Of a DNA stretch of 23,086 bases, positions 1-8,864 are shown one piece after another. Position numbers and translations under genes: made by a program. The DNA is from CALJIC01 sp039805565 (GTDB taxonomy: Bacteria; Chloroflexota; Chloroflexia; Chloroflexales; Roseiflexaceae): NCBI GenBank assembly GCA_039805565.1, contig JBDLTZ010000320.1, positions 1 to 23,086 on the forward strand, given 5' to 3'. Each line of letters opens with the position of its first letter. Positions within the stretch are counted from its first letter, which is position 1. The notes below the pieces were generated by a model. That model saw nothing but the letters and a program-made list of their open reading frames with translations, was not told the DNA's origin and did not search any database.

Positions 1-526
1 CGATCTCGCCGTCGAGGCAGACGAAGGCGATCCCCGGCCCCGTCACCTTCTGCATGATGAACCCCTCGCCGCCGAAGAAGCCGGCGCCCAGCTTCTTGCG
101 GAAGTGGATCTCCATGCCCACTGTCTTTTCGGCGCACAGGAAGGCCTGCTTCTGCACGATCATGCTCTGGCCGTCAGCGAGGTTCAGCGGCACAATCTTG
201 CCGGGGAAGTCCGAGGCGAAGGCCACGATTCCCTTGCCGCCCTCGCTGGTGAACTCATTGAGGAACAGGCTCTCGCCGGTGACAGCGCGCTTGAATATGC
301 CTCCAAGCCCGCCGCCGCGCCCCGAGGTGCTCATCTGGATGTTGCCGCTCATCCAGGACATGCCACCTGACTCGGAGTAGACCGTTTCGCCGGGGTCGAG
401 TTCAAGGATGACCGTCTGGAGGGTGGTGCCGATGATCTGGTACTCCATCCCGGTGGTGCCGCGCCCGCGCGCTGTCACCGTCGGGTCGGGAAGATCTAGG
501 CGTCCGCCGGCCATTGGGTTGCTCAT
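1..526 (-). CDS. AIM24 / TIGR00266-family protein, 3'-truncated by the window
   Basis: The frame opens with ATG at 526-524 and runs off the window at base 1, so about 175 N-terminal residues are visible. They read as the AIM24/TIGR00266 beta-sandwich family: an early segment MEYQIIGTTLQTV, then the conserved GETVYSESGGMSWM, a glycine-rich stretch GRGGGLGGIFKRAVTGE, then SLFLNEF and a later GGEGFIMQKVTGPG. The family is widespread and its function is poorly defined (in yeast a mitochondrial protein; in bacteria often called a 'TIGR00266 family protein'). The start is supported by AAAGGAG ten bases upstream and by a strong promoter at 565-594, so the gene is probably transcribed separately from ribF despite having the same orientation. 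The first 25 or so residues before MEYQ are a variable, proline-containing leader without a signal peptide. The family call is confident; the role is not known. Confidence 0.85.
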   Translation of the reverse strand, partial: MSNPMAGGRLDLPDPTVTARGRGTTGMEYQIIGTTLQTVILELDPGETVYSESGGMSWMSGNIQMSTSGRGGGLGGIFKRAVTGESLFLNEFTSEGGKGIVAFASDFPGKIVPLNLADGQSMIVQKQAFLCAEKTVGMEIHFRKKLGAGFFGGEGFIMQKVTGPGIAFVCLDGEI

Positions 527-564
527 GAGAGGGATGCTCCTTTCTGACGTACTGGCATGTGATC

Positions 565-594
565 ATTGTACGCCCGCGGAGCGACGCGAGTCAA
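565..594 (-). promoter_or_regulatory. sigma-70-type promoter for the AIM24-family gene
   Basis: On the minus strand there is a TTGACT -35 (589-594), an 18-base spacer and a TACAAT -10 (565-570). Transcription would start near 558, about 32 bases before the start codon at 526. It lies in the 93-base gap between ribF and the AIM24 gene, so that gene need not depend on the nusA-ribF operon. Confidence 0.65.
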
Positions 595-619
595 CAGGAG
601 GGTTTCCCGCTCGGGTTTC

Positions 620-1555
620 TTACATATCGTCGTGGTGGTGCGTGAGCCACCCGCGCGCGGCTGCTACATCCTGCGTGATCTGCTCCACCAGCGCGCTGAT
701 GCCGTCGAACTTCTGCTCGCCGCGCAGCCGGTGCAGGAACTCGAGCTCGAGCGTCTGCCCGTAGATCTCGTCCGCGAAGTCCAGCAAGTAAGCCTCGACT
801 GTTCGGCGGGTGCCGTCGAACGTGGGGCGCACGCCGATGTTGGTGACGGCGCCGTACTGCGCGCCGCCAACCGAGGCGCGGCAGACGTACACGCCGTTGG
901 CGGGCACGGTGTGCTGCGGGTCGACGGCGGTGTTGGCGGTGGGGAAGCCGATTGTGCGGCCGCGCTTATCACCGGCCACCACCTCACCGCGCGCCGAGAA
1001 CGGCCGCCCGAGCAGGTGTGCGGCCGTCGCCACGTCACCCTCCTGCAAGGCGGCGCGGATGCGGGTCGAGCTGATCGTCTCGCTCTCAAGGGTGTAGCGC
1101 TCGATCGGGTGGACGGTGTAGCCGAGCTCGGCGCCGATATCGTTCAGCCTGTGGAAGTCTCCCTCGCGCTTGCGCCCGAGCGCGAAGTCCCACCCGATCC
1201 ACAGCTCGCGCAGGGCCACGGCGCCGCAGAGCTGGATCATGAAGTCGCGCGCGGCGAGTGACATAAGCTCGCGGGTGAATGGCATGACCACCAGCAGGTC
1301 CACGCCGAGGCCGGCGATCTGCTCGGCGCGCTCCTCGATCGAGGTGAGCACGGGCAGGGCGCGCTCCGGCCGAATGACGACGTCGGGGTGCGGATCAAAC
1401 GTGAGCACGGCGCTCTGGCAGTCCATCGCGCGGGCGCGCTGTACCACGCCGCCGATCAGCTGCTGGTGACCGCGGTGGACACCGTCGAACGCTCCGATCG
1501 TCAGGACTGTGGGGAGCTCATTGATCGGTCTGGGGAGCCCGTAGACGAGATTCAT
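620..1555 (-). CDS. ribF: Bifunctional riboflavin kinase / FAD synthetase RibF
   Basis: Phosphorylates riboflavin to FMN and adenylylates FMN to FAD in the cytoplasm. The 311-residue length is normal. The N-terminal FAD-synthetase (nucleotidyltransferase-like) half shows LTIGAFDGVHRGHQ near residue 20 and the ISSTRIR motif near residue 160. The C-terminal flavokinase half shows GRTIGFPTAN, then TNIGVRPTF and VEAYLLDF, and ends in a helix ahead of a His/Asp tail (HHHDDM). The ATG overlaps the truB stop by four bases (ATGA, 1552-1555), so it is translationally coupled to truB. ribF at the distal end of the nusA-infB-rbfA-truB cluster is a common bacterial arrangement. Both active-site halves look intact. 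Confidence 0.96.
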   Translation of the reverse strand: MNLVYGLPRPINELPTVLTIGAFDGVHRGHQQLIGGVVQRARAMDCQSAVLTFDPHPDVVIRPERALPVLTSIEERAEQIAGLGVDLLVVMPFTRELMSLAARDFMIQLCGAVALRELWIGWDFALGRKREGDFHRLNDIGAELGYTVHPIERYTLESETISSTRIRAALQEGDVATAAHLLGRPFSARGEVVAGDKRGRTIGFPTANTAVDPQHTVPANGVYVCRASVGGAQYGAVTNIGVRPTFDGTRRTVEAYLLDFADEIYGQTLELEFLHRLRGEQKFDGISALVEQITQDVAAARGWLTHHHDDM

Positions 1556-2421
1556 GGCGCTGTCCAGTCAAACACCTTTACAGGCTTATACGAATGGCCG
1601 TCGCGCACGAGCAGCGCGAGGAGGGTGCCGCCGGCACCATGGGCACGGAGACGCTGAGTCTCTACCTCGGGCAGCGCGATCGGCTGACCGTTCCGGATCC
1701 GCCGCGCCCCATCCTCGTCCAGATCCACCGCCTGCCAGTCGGCCACAGCGTGCTCGGGCGGTGTGAGAGCGAGCACACCCTCACGCTCCAGCTCGGCCAG
1801 CGGCGTCGCGCTATCAGCTGTGAACGTGCCAACGGCGGTGCGGCGCAAGGCGGCGAGGTGAGCGCCGCAGCCGAGGGTCTCGCCGATGTCGCGCGCGAGG
1901 GAGCGGATGTAGGTCCCCTTGCCACACAGCACATCCAGCTGCAGCAGTGGCGGCTCCCAGCCCAGCAGGTCGAGGCGCTCGATCGTCACCGGACGGGCCG
2001 GGCGCTCGACGGTGATGCCGGCGCGGGCCAGCTCGTGCAGGCGCCGGCCCTCATGGTGCAGCGCAGCGTACATCGGCGGCACCTGAAGGATCTCGCCGCG
2101 GAACGGCGCGAGCACTCTCTCGAGCTCAGCACGTTCCAGATCCGGCACAGGAGACTCGGCGAGCGTCGTGCCCTCGGCGTCGTCGGTGTCGGTGGTCAGG
2201 CCAAGCCGCACAGTGGCGAGGTAGCGCTTGCTGGTCTGGTCTTGGACATACTCGATCAGACGCGTTGCCTGGCCGAGCGCCACCACCAGCACTCCCGTGG
2301 CGGCCGGGTCGAGCGTGCCGGCGTGGCCCACGCGCCGCTGGCGGGTGATGCGCCGCACCCGCGCCACGACATCGTGCGAGGTAAGGCCTGCGGGCTTGTC
2401 GATGTTGAGGAAGCCGTGCAT
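1552..2421 (-). CDS. truB: tRNA pseudouridine(55) synthase TruB
   Basis: Makes pseudouridine 55 in the T-loop of tRNAs. The frame is open for another 43 codons upstream (to 2550), but homology starts at MHGFLNIDKPAGLTSHD, the canonical TruB N-terminus, so I choose the ATG at 2421 (289 residues). The catalytic motif VGHAGTLDPAATGVL carries the nucleophilic aspartate at about residue 38. YLATVRLGLTTDTDD and the later GTYIRSLARDIGE are also family signatures, and a PUA-like C-terminus follows. No convincing Shine-Dalgarno precedes this start. Instead a perfect 16-bp inverted repeat ends about ten bases upstream, which may control initiation. The gene lies between nrnA (138 bases upstream) and ribF (4-base overlap). 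The start assignment rests on homology only. Confidence 0.95.
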   Translation of the reverse strand: MHGFLNIDKPAGLTSHDVVARVRRITRQRRVGHAGTLDPAATGVLVVALGQATRLIEYVQDQTSKRYLATVRLGLTTDTDDAEGTTLAESPVPDLERAELERVLAPFRGEILQVPPMYAALHHEGRRLHELARAGITVERPARPVTIERLDLLGWEPPLLQLDVLCGKGTYIRSLARDIGETLGCGAHLAALRRTAVGTFTADSATPLAELEREGVLALTPPEHAVADWQAVDLDEDGARRIRNGQPIALPEVETQRLRAHGAGGTLLALLVRDGHSYKPVKVFDWTAP

Positions 2422-2431
2422 GTAATGGAAT

Positions 2432-2499
2432 GGGCGCAGCAGTCGCCTGATGTGACTGAATCGTTTGCCGACTATCCCGCGGCGGCGACTGCTGCGCCC
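2432..2499 (-). repeat. Perfect 16-bp inverted repeat in front of truB
   Basis: Arms at 2432-2447 and 2484-2499 are exact reverse complements (GGGCGCAGCAGTCGCC and its partner) with a 36-base loop. In the transcript the stem ends ten bases before the truB ATG. No U-run follows on either strand, so it does not look like a simple terminator. It could gate truB translation or be an RNA-processing or stability element in the operon mRNA. Confidence 0.7.
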
Positions 2500-2559
2500 T
2501 GATGTAGCGTCGCCGTGGATGTGTGTGCCGCTCTCACGGCAGCCCCTCACCCCGAGTAG

Positions 2560-3558
2560 TTAGCTCCTCGTTGCTACTAGCTCACGAAGCAGCGGCAGCA
2601 CCTCGGTCTCGGCCTCGGCCGGCGGCATGAGCAGCGTCGCCCCAGCCGCCTGGACGTGGCCCCCACCACCCCAGCGCTGGGCGAGCTGGGCGACGTTGAG
2701 CGGCGGGCGGGAGCGTAGGCTGAGCTTTGTAGTGCCGTCCGCACGCTCCTTAAAGAGCGCCAGCACCTGTGCCTCACCGATCCGCTGCAGCACGCGGATC
2801 ACCTCGTCCGCTGCCTCGTCCTCGGCGCCGCTCTCCTGCATCATTGCGCGCGTCACCCTGGCCCAGGCGATACCAGGCTCGGCCCGCAGCCCGACCAGCG
2901 TCAGGCCCATGAGCTTCGCGCTGCTGGCGGGGAGTGCGTAGTACACCTCGCGTACGACGGAGGCGTGATCCGCGCCGAGGCCCAGCAGGTCAGCGCCAGT
3001 TCGTAGTGCCCTCGGGGTAGTGGCGCTGGTCTGGTAGCTCTGCGTGTCGGTGGTGTGCCCGAGGAGCAGGCAGGTGGCGAGCTCGGGCAAGATCGGCAGG
3101 TCCATCGCGCTGAACAGGCCGTAGAGCAGCTCACACGTCGAGGCCGACGCCGGGTTGATCAAGTTCAGCGACCCGAGGCCGTCATTTGTCACGTGGTGGT
3201 CAACGATGGCGAGCGGCAGGCCGGCGAGTGCCGCGGCATGCTCCTCGTAGATCGTCCCCGTACGGGAGGGGCTGGCGGTATCCAGCATCATGACTAGGTC
3301 ACACGGCGGGAGCTCCGCGCCGCGGCGGTAGAGCTGTACCTGGTCGATGCCGGGAAGCCACTCGGCGTAGAAGGGGATGGGTGGCAGGGCAAGTGGCGTG
3401 GCGTCTTTGCCGAGGGCGCGGAGCGCGTGCCACATCCCGAGCAGCGACCCGATCGCGTCGCCGTCAGGGCTCACGTGGGTCAGCAGCAGGATGCGGTTAG
3501 CGCGAGCGATGAGTTCGGCGAACGGCGCAGCCGCTTGGGCGGGGTCGGTATAGAGCAT
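2560..3558 (-). CDS. nrnA: DHH-family phosphoesterase NrnA (nanoRNase / pAp phosphatase)
   Basis: Degrades 2-5 nt RNA oligomers and, in many members, dephosphorylates pAp. The 332 residues are typical. The DHH domain shows THVSPDGDAIGS near residue 30 (metal site), MLDTASPSRTG near 110, and the DHH motif proper in AIVDHHVTNDG near 140, followed by ASTCELLYGL and LLGHTTDTQSYQTS. The C-terminal DHHA1 substrate domain ends with GGGGHVQAAGATL. All metal-binding motifs appear intact. It sits between rbfA and truB, the usual neighbourhood for this gene in Gram-positive-type clusters. The 52-base gap to rbfA contains a short GC-rich inverted repeat (GCAGGGC at 3576-3582 with GCCCTGC at 3600-3606). 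The ATG at 3558 lacks a strong Shine-Dalgarno sequence. Confidence 0.93.
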   Translation of the reverse strand: MLYTDPAQAAAPFAELIARANRILLLTHVSPDGDAIGSLLGMWHALRALGKDATPLALPPIPFYAEWLPGIDQVQLYRRGAELPPCDLVMMLDTASPSRTGTIYEEHAAALAGLPLAIVDHHVTNDGLGSLNLINPASASTCELLYGLFSAMDLPILPELATCLLLGHTTDTQSYQTSATTPRALRTGADLLGLGADHASVVREVYYALPASSAKLMGLTLVGLRAEPGIAWARVTRAMMQESGAEDEAADEVIRVLQRIGEAQVLALFKERADGTTKLSLRSRPPLNVAQLAQRWGGGGHVQAAGATLLMPPAEAETEVLPLLRELVATRS

Positions 3559-3611
3559 AGCGCTTGTCGCAGGGGGCAGGGCACAGGGAAGATGCCTGCG
3601 CCCTGCGGCGG

Positions 3612-4022
3612 CTACTCGGTGGGCGGCGTCTTCTCTGGGGCGGGCGGCTCGTCATCGAGCTGTGGCGGGTTGGCGGCGCGCTCCTCGGCGGCGCGGCGCA
3701 GCACCTCGCCGATGTGGATGCTGTAGTCGAGCGAGGTGTCCTGCACGATCTGCAGCTCGGGCACGCTGCGCATGTGGCGCAGCTCTTGTGCCACGCGCCG
3801 CCGCATGAAACCCTTGGCGCGCTCGAGGGCGGCCATGGTGTCCTTGCGCTGTTCCGCCTCCCCCATCACCGACACGCGCACCTTGGCGTGCTGGAGGTCA
3901 GCGCTCACGTCTACGCCGACCACTGTGGCGAAGCCGACGCGGGGGTCCTTGATCTCATACTGGATGATCTCGCCGAGGATGCGCGCGAGCTCTTCGCTCA
4001 CCTGTTGGGTTCGTTTGCTCAT
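3612..4022 (-). CDS. rbfA: Ribosome-binding factor A
   Basis: A 30S assembly factor that binds near helix 1/44 of 16S rRNA and is needed for late maturation of the small subunit. The 136 residues form a single KH-like domain: RTQQVSEELARILGEIIQ at the N-terminus, then IKDPRVGFATVVGVDVSADL, AKVRVSVMG, and RRRVAQELRHMRSVPEL, followed by DTSLDYSIHIGEVL. The C-terminal 20 residues are a charged, proline-rich tail. AGGTG lies just upstream of the ATG at 4022. It is downstream of infB, separated by 134 bases that contain two strong hairpins, so its expression may be set apart from infB. Confidence 0.95.
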   Translation of the reverse strand: MSKRTQQVSEELARILGEIIQYEIKDPRVGFATVVGVDVSADLQHAKVRVSVMGEAEQRKDTMAALERAKGFMRRRVAQELRHMRSVPELQIVQDTSLDYSIHIGEVLRRAAEERAANPPQLDDEPPAPEKTPPTE

Positions 4023-4072
4023 GTCACCTGCCGGTGGGGCCGGAGCCGGATGGCCCCGGGAAAAGGTGTTCT

Positions 4073-4093
4073 CGGAGGGGCAGCACCCCTCCG
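4073..4093 (-). repeat. GC-rich hairpin repeat, copy 2, between infB and rbfA
   Basis: Arms CGGAGGGG (4073-4080) and CCCCTCCG (4086-4093) with a 5-base loop. In the transcript it is followed by AGAAC, as is the neighbouring copy at 4114-4138, so both belong to one duplicated element about 44 bases apart. Confidence 0.75.
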
Positions 4094-4113
4094 AACCTCC
4101 CCGCTATAGTTCT

Positions 4114-4138
4114 TACGGAGGGGCAGCGCCCCTCCGTA
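4114..4138 (-). repeat. GC-rich hairpin repeat, copy 1, between infB and rbfA
   Basis: A perfect 11-bp stem, TACGGAGGGGC (4114-4124) paired with 4128-4138, closed by a 3-base loop. It lies 18 bases after the infB stop. No poly-U follows, so it is more likely a stability, processing or partial-termination element, or a mobile REP-like repeat, than a classical terminator. Confidence 0.8.
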
Positions 4139-4156
4139 TGTGCCGCCGGAGAGCGG

Positions 4157-6418
<2,262 letters not shown>

Positions 6419-6523
6419 CTTCCAACCTCTCCTTGCCGCCGGCTGAGACAACGCGCTTTCAGCAAACGCTTACAAGAGCGTCAGGACCGATCCGTCTCGG
6501 CGGTCGCTACACTATCATTCGAT

Positions 6524-6856
6524 CTATGACCCGGTGTTTGCGGCAGCCTCTTCCGCCAGGCGCCGGGCCTGATCCTCGAGCGCCGCGCGATCCTCCGGGT
6601 GGAGGGCCTCGATCCGCAGCGAGCGCTCGAGTCCGTGTCTTTTCAATGCCTGCTCCCAGCAGGCGGGTTCGTGACACAAGTATGCACCGCGTCCGGACTG
6701 CTTACCCGAGATGTCGCGAGCCACTCGTCCGTCGGCGCTACGGACCAGGCGAATAAGGCCGCGCTTGGCGTCTGTCCGCCGGCAGGCGATGCAAGTACGC
6801 TGTGGGATATGCCTTGGGCGTGGGCCGCTTTTTTGCTTCTTGGGAGCCTGTGCCAT
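6524..6856 (-). CDS. ylxR: YlxR / RnpM-family RNA-binding protein (DUF448)
   Basis: A small RNA-binding protein of the nusA operon. In Bacillus the homologue (RnpM) binds the RNase P RNA and modulates its activity; older work describes it as a nucleoid-associated regulator. The 110 residues carry the family signature: RTCIACRRTDAKRGLIRLV near residue 20, then DISGKQSGRGAYLCHEPACW, with the diagnostic GRGAYLC, and a C-terminal helix. The N-terminus is lysine- and arginine-rich. Cysteines in CIAC and YLC...C could bind metal, although many homologues lack them. It follows nusA by 81 bases with an intervening 13-bp hairpin and precedes infB by 105 bases. Family identity is clear; the exact role here is inferred from homologues. 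Confidence 0.92.
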   Translation of the reverse strand: MAQAPKKQKSGPRPRHIPQRTCIACRRTDAKRGLIRLVRSADGRVARDISGKQSGRGAYLCHEPACWEQALKRHGLERSLRIEALHPEDRAALEDQARRLAEEAAANTGS

Positions 6857-6883
6857 ACCGATGTTGAGCTGTGAGCCTCTCGA

Positions 6884-6913
6884 GAGGGCGTTGCCGGCGA
6901 CGGCAACGCCCTC
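6884..6913 (-). other. 13-bp hairpin between nusA and ylxR
   Basis: Arms GAGGGCGTTGCCG (6884-6896) and 6901-6913 are perfect reverse complements with a tetraloop. It lies 24 bases after the nusA stop. No U-run follows on either strand, so an mRNA-processing, stability or attenuation role inside the operon is likelier than full termination. Confidence 0.75.
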
Positions 6914-6937
6914 GAAATCCGGTACTCGGACGTCAGC

Positions 6938-8263
6938 CTACTCCTCGTCCACAGCTGCGCCGTCCTGGTCCTCAGCGAGCATATACGATGCCACTAGTCG
7001 GTCATCGCGGTAGATGTAGAGCTTGTACGGCGTGGCCCGGAGCTGCACCGTCTCGCCGATCAGGTCGTCGCCGAGCGGGCCGTAGCGGTGGTTCTGGTAG
7101 ACCACCGTCGAGTCAGGGCGGACCTTGCGGGTCTCAACCTTGGCAGTGCTCAGTGCCGCCTCAGTGGCCAGATGCTCGGCCTCGGCTGCGTCGCGCGCCT
7201 CGGCCTGCGCCCGCTCCTCATCGAGCAGGGCCGACGCGCTCTTGATATCGATGCGCCATCCGCTGAGCTTCGCGGCCAGGCGAACGTTCTGGCCCTCCTT
7301 GCCGATCGCCAGCGAGAGCTGCTTGTCTGGCACGATCACCGTGGCTGCGTGCTCCTCCTCGCGCAGTTGGACCTCAACGACCTGCGCTGGTGAGAGCGCG
7401 TTGGCGATGAACTCCTTCGGGTCACCCGACCACTGGACGACGTCGATCTTCTCGCCGTTGAGCTCGTTGACGATGTTCTGGATGCGGATGCCGCGCATAC
7501 CCACGCAGGAGCCGACCGGGTCGATCCCTTCCTGGCGGGCCGCCACGGCGACCTTCGTGCGCAGGCCGGGCTCACGGGCGATCGACTTGATCTCGACCGT
7601 GCCGTTGTAGATCTCCGGCACCTCCATCTCGAAGAGGCGCAGGATCAGCTGCTTGTGCGTCCGCGACGCGATCAGGCGTGGGCCGCGGTCCTCGCGGCGG
7701 ATTTCCATCAGGTAGACCTTCAGGCGCTGTCCGTGGTAGTAGCGGTCGTTGTCGACCTGCTCCTTGGGCGGCAGGATCGCCTCGGCCTTGCCCATCTCCA
7801 GGATGACGTTGCCCTTGGCCACGCGCTGGACGGTGGCCGTAACCAGCTCGCCCTCGCGGTCCATGTACTCGCCGTAGATATGCTCGCGCTCGACCTCTTT
7901 GATCCCCTGGAGGATCACCTGCTTCGCCGTCTGCGCCGCAATACGCCCAAAATCGTTCGGCGTGCTCTCGACCACAACCGTCTCGCCGAGCTCGACATCC
8001 GGCTTGAAGCGCCGCGCACGGTCGTACTCGATCTCGAAGCGGTCATCGAGCACTTCGTCGACCACCTGCTTCTCTGCGAAGACGCGCGCCTGGCCGGTCG
8101 TTGGGTCCAGCTTAACGGAAACCTCGATCGGCGGTGGGTTATTGCCGAGTGTTCGCCGGTATGCGGTCACCAGCGCCTTCTCCATCACCTCGACGATCGC
8201 TTCCTTCGGGATGCCGCGTTCGGCCGCAATCTGAGAGATGGCCGCGTAGAAGTCGCTCTTCAT
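6938..8263 (-). CDS. nusA: Transcription termination/antitermination factor NusA
   Basis: Binds RNA polymerase and nascent RNA, and enhances pausing and intrinsic termination. I choose the ATG at 8263 (441 residues) because MKSDFYAAISQIAAERGIP is the usual NusA N-terminus and GAGG sits seven to eight bases upstream; the frame extends 14 codons further without homology. Domains in order: NTD to about 125, S1 domain (GELVTATVQRVAKGNVILEMG), KH1 (RLFEMEVPEIYNGTVEIKSIA and GSCVGMRGIRI), and KH2 (AIGKEGQNVRLAAKLSGWRIDI). A C-terminal extension of about 95 residues follows, with a small YKLYIYRDDRLVASYML segment and an acidic tail. There are no E. coli-type acidic AR repeats. It is the first gene of the operon behind promoter 8413-8441. 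rimP, which usually precedes nusA, is absent. Confidence 0.96.
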   Translation of the reverse strand: MKSDFYAAISQIAAERGIPKEAIVEVMEKALVTAYRRTLGNNPPPIEVSVKLDPTTGQARVFAEKQVVDEVLDDRFEIEYDRARRFKPDVELGETVVVESTPNDFGRIAAQTAKQVILQGIKEVEREHIYGEYMDREGELVTATVQRVAKGNVILEMGKAEAILPPKEQVDNDRYYHGQRLKVYLMEIRREDRGPRLIASRTHKQLILRLFEMEVPEIYNGTVEIKSIAREPGLRTKVAVAARQEGIDPVGSCVGMRGIRIQNIVNELNGEKIDVVQWSGDPKEFIANALSPAQVVEVQLREEEHAATVIVPDKQLSLAIGKEGQNVRLAAKLSGWRIDIKSASALLDEERAQAEARDAAEAEHLATEAALSTAKVETRKVRPDSTVVYQNHRYGPLGDDLIGETVQLRATPYKLYIYRDDRLVASYMLAEDQDGAAVDEE

Positions 8264-8337
8264 CGTGCCCTCGCTAATATCCGCCCACCGGGGCGTGGGA
8301 CGCACGCGTCCCCGTCATAAAAGTACGTTAACAATAA

Positions 8338-8362
8338 GAAAAGTGGGGGGAACCCACTTCTC
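8338..8362 (-). terminator. Terminator-like hairpin in the nusA leader (candidate attenuator)
   Basis: On the minus strand a stem of about ten pairs has its core AAGTGGG (8359-8353) paired with CCCACTT (8347-8341), a 5-base loop, and extra A-U, G-C and G-U pairs at the base. A moderately U-rich tail (TTCTTATTGTT) follows. It lies about 45 bases after the predicted start of the nusA transcript and 75 before the nusA ATG. It could instead be the terminator of the upstream lipoprotein gene. Both uses are possible at once. Confidence 0.6.
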
Positions 8363-8412
8363 GAAACGTCCACTCGCGATCGGCCGATACCTTCGGCATT
8401 CTTGCGAGCTAC

Positions 8413-8441
8413 AGTATACCATTTTCACAGCGCGTACGCAA
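8413..8441 (-). promoter_or_regulatory. Promoter of the nusA-ribF operon
   Basis: On the minus strand there is TTGCGT (8436-8441), a 17-base spacer and TATACT (8413-8418). The start site would be near 8406, giving a leader of about 143 bases. The leader also contains a perfect GC-rich inverted repeat GGGACGC/GCGTCCC at 8297-8312, shortly before the nusA ribosome-binding site. Confidence 0.65.
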
Positions 8442-8473
8442 ACACTTTCTCCGCGCCAGCAACGGCCAGAAGC

Positions 8474-8668
8474 CTACGGCGCGGGGTACGCACCCGGGTC
8501 AGGGTAGGCATCTGGGTCGGGGTAGGCCCCCTCCACTGGTGCTGCCGGGGCCTGTGGCGCCTGTGTGGCGGCAGGTGGAGTACTGGCGCCGCCCTCGCTG
8601 ATATCGCAGCCCACGAGCAGTACGGCGGCGAAGGCCAGAGCGCCGACGGCAGAGCGGAGAGCATTCAT
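8474..8668 (-). CDS. Small lipoprotein with AYPxP repeats
   Basis: A 64-residue protein with a clear lipoprotein signal: arginine at position 5, a hydrophobic core (ALAFAAVLL) and lipobox LVGC ending at Cys21. The mature part is only 43 residues, rich in Ala/Pro, and ends in three near-repeats of AYPDPx (AYPDPDAYPDPGAYPAP). It should be lipid-anchored on the outer face of the cytoplasmic membrane. I recognise no enzymatic domain; the proline-rich tail may be a cell-wall spacer. Start support is AGGA ten bases upstream plus a near-consensus promoter at 8748-8776. It takes the place where rimP would normally stand. Whether it is co-transcribed with nusA is doubtful, because nusA has its own promoter and a terminator-like hairpin intervenes. 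Confidence 0.75.
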   Translation of the reverse strand: MNALRSAVGALAFAAVLLVGCDISEGGASTPPAATQAPQAPAAPVEGAYPDPDAYPDPGAYPAP

Positions 8669-8747
8669 GAGTGCAGGTTCCTATCGATTGCGTGAAGGAT
8701 TTGTGCCGGCCGACGGTGATCTGGTGTCGTGCACGCGCCAGCGCCGC

Positions 8748-8776
8748 ATAGTAGCGCAGCGGGATCCCATTGTCAA
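8748..8776 (-). promoter_or_regulatory. Promoter of the small lipoprotein gene
   Basis: Minus-strand TTGACA (8771-8776), 17-base spacer, TACTAT (8748-8753). This is the strongest -35 match in the region. It is divergent from the phosphofructokinase promoter, with only 15 bases between the two -35 boxes. Confidence 0.7.
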
Positions 8777-8791
8777 GGCTTAGGCGGGGTT

Positions 8792-8820
8792 TTGCGCCCT
8801 AGCGGCACGCGGGGTATACT
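8792..8820 (+). promoter_or_regulatory. Promoter of the tandem phosphofructokinase gene
   Basis: TTGCGC (8792-8797), 17-base spacer, TATACT (8815-8820). The predicted start near 8827 gives a 38-base leader with GAGGA nine bases before the ATG at 8865. Confidence 0.65.
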
Positions 8821-8864
8821 GCCACAGGATCGACCAGCAACAAAGGACCTGAGGACGAAGGACG

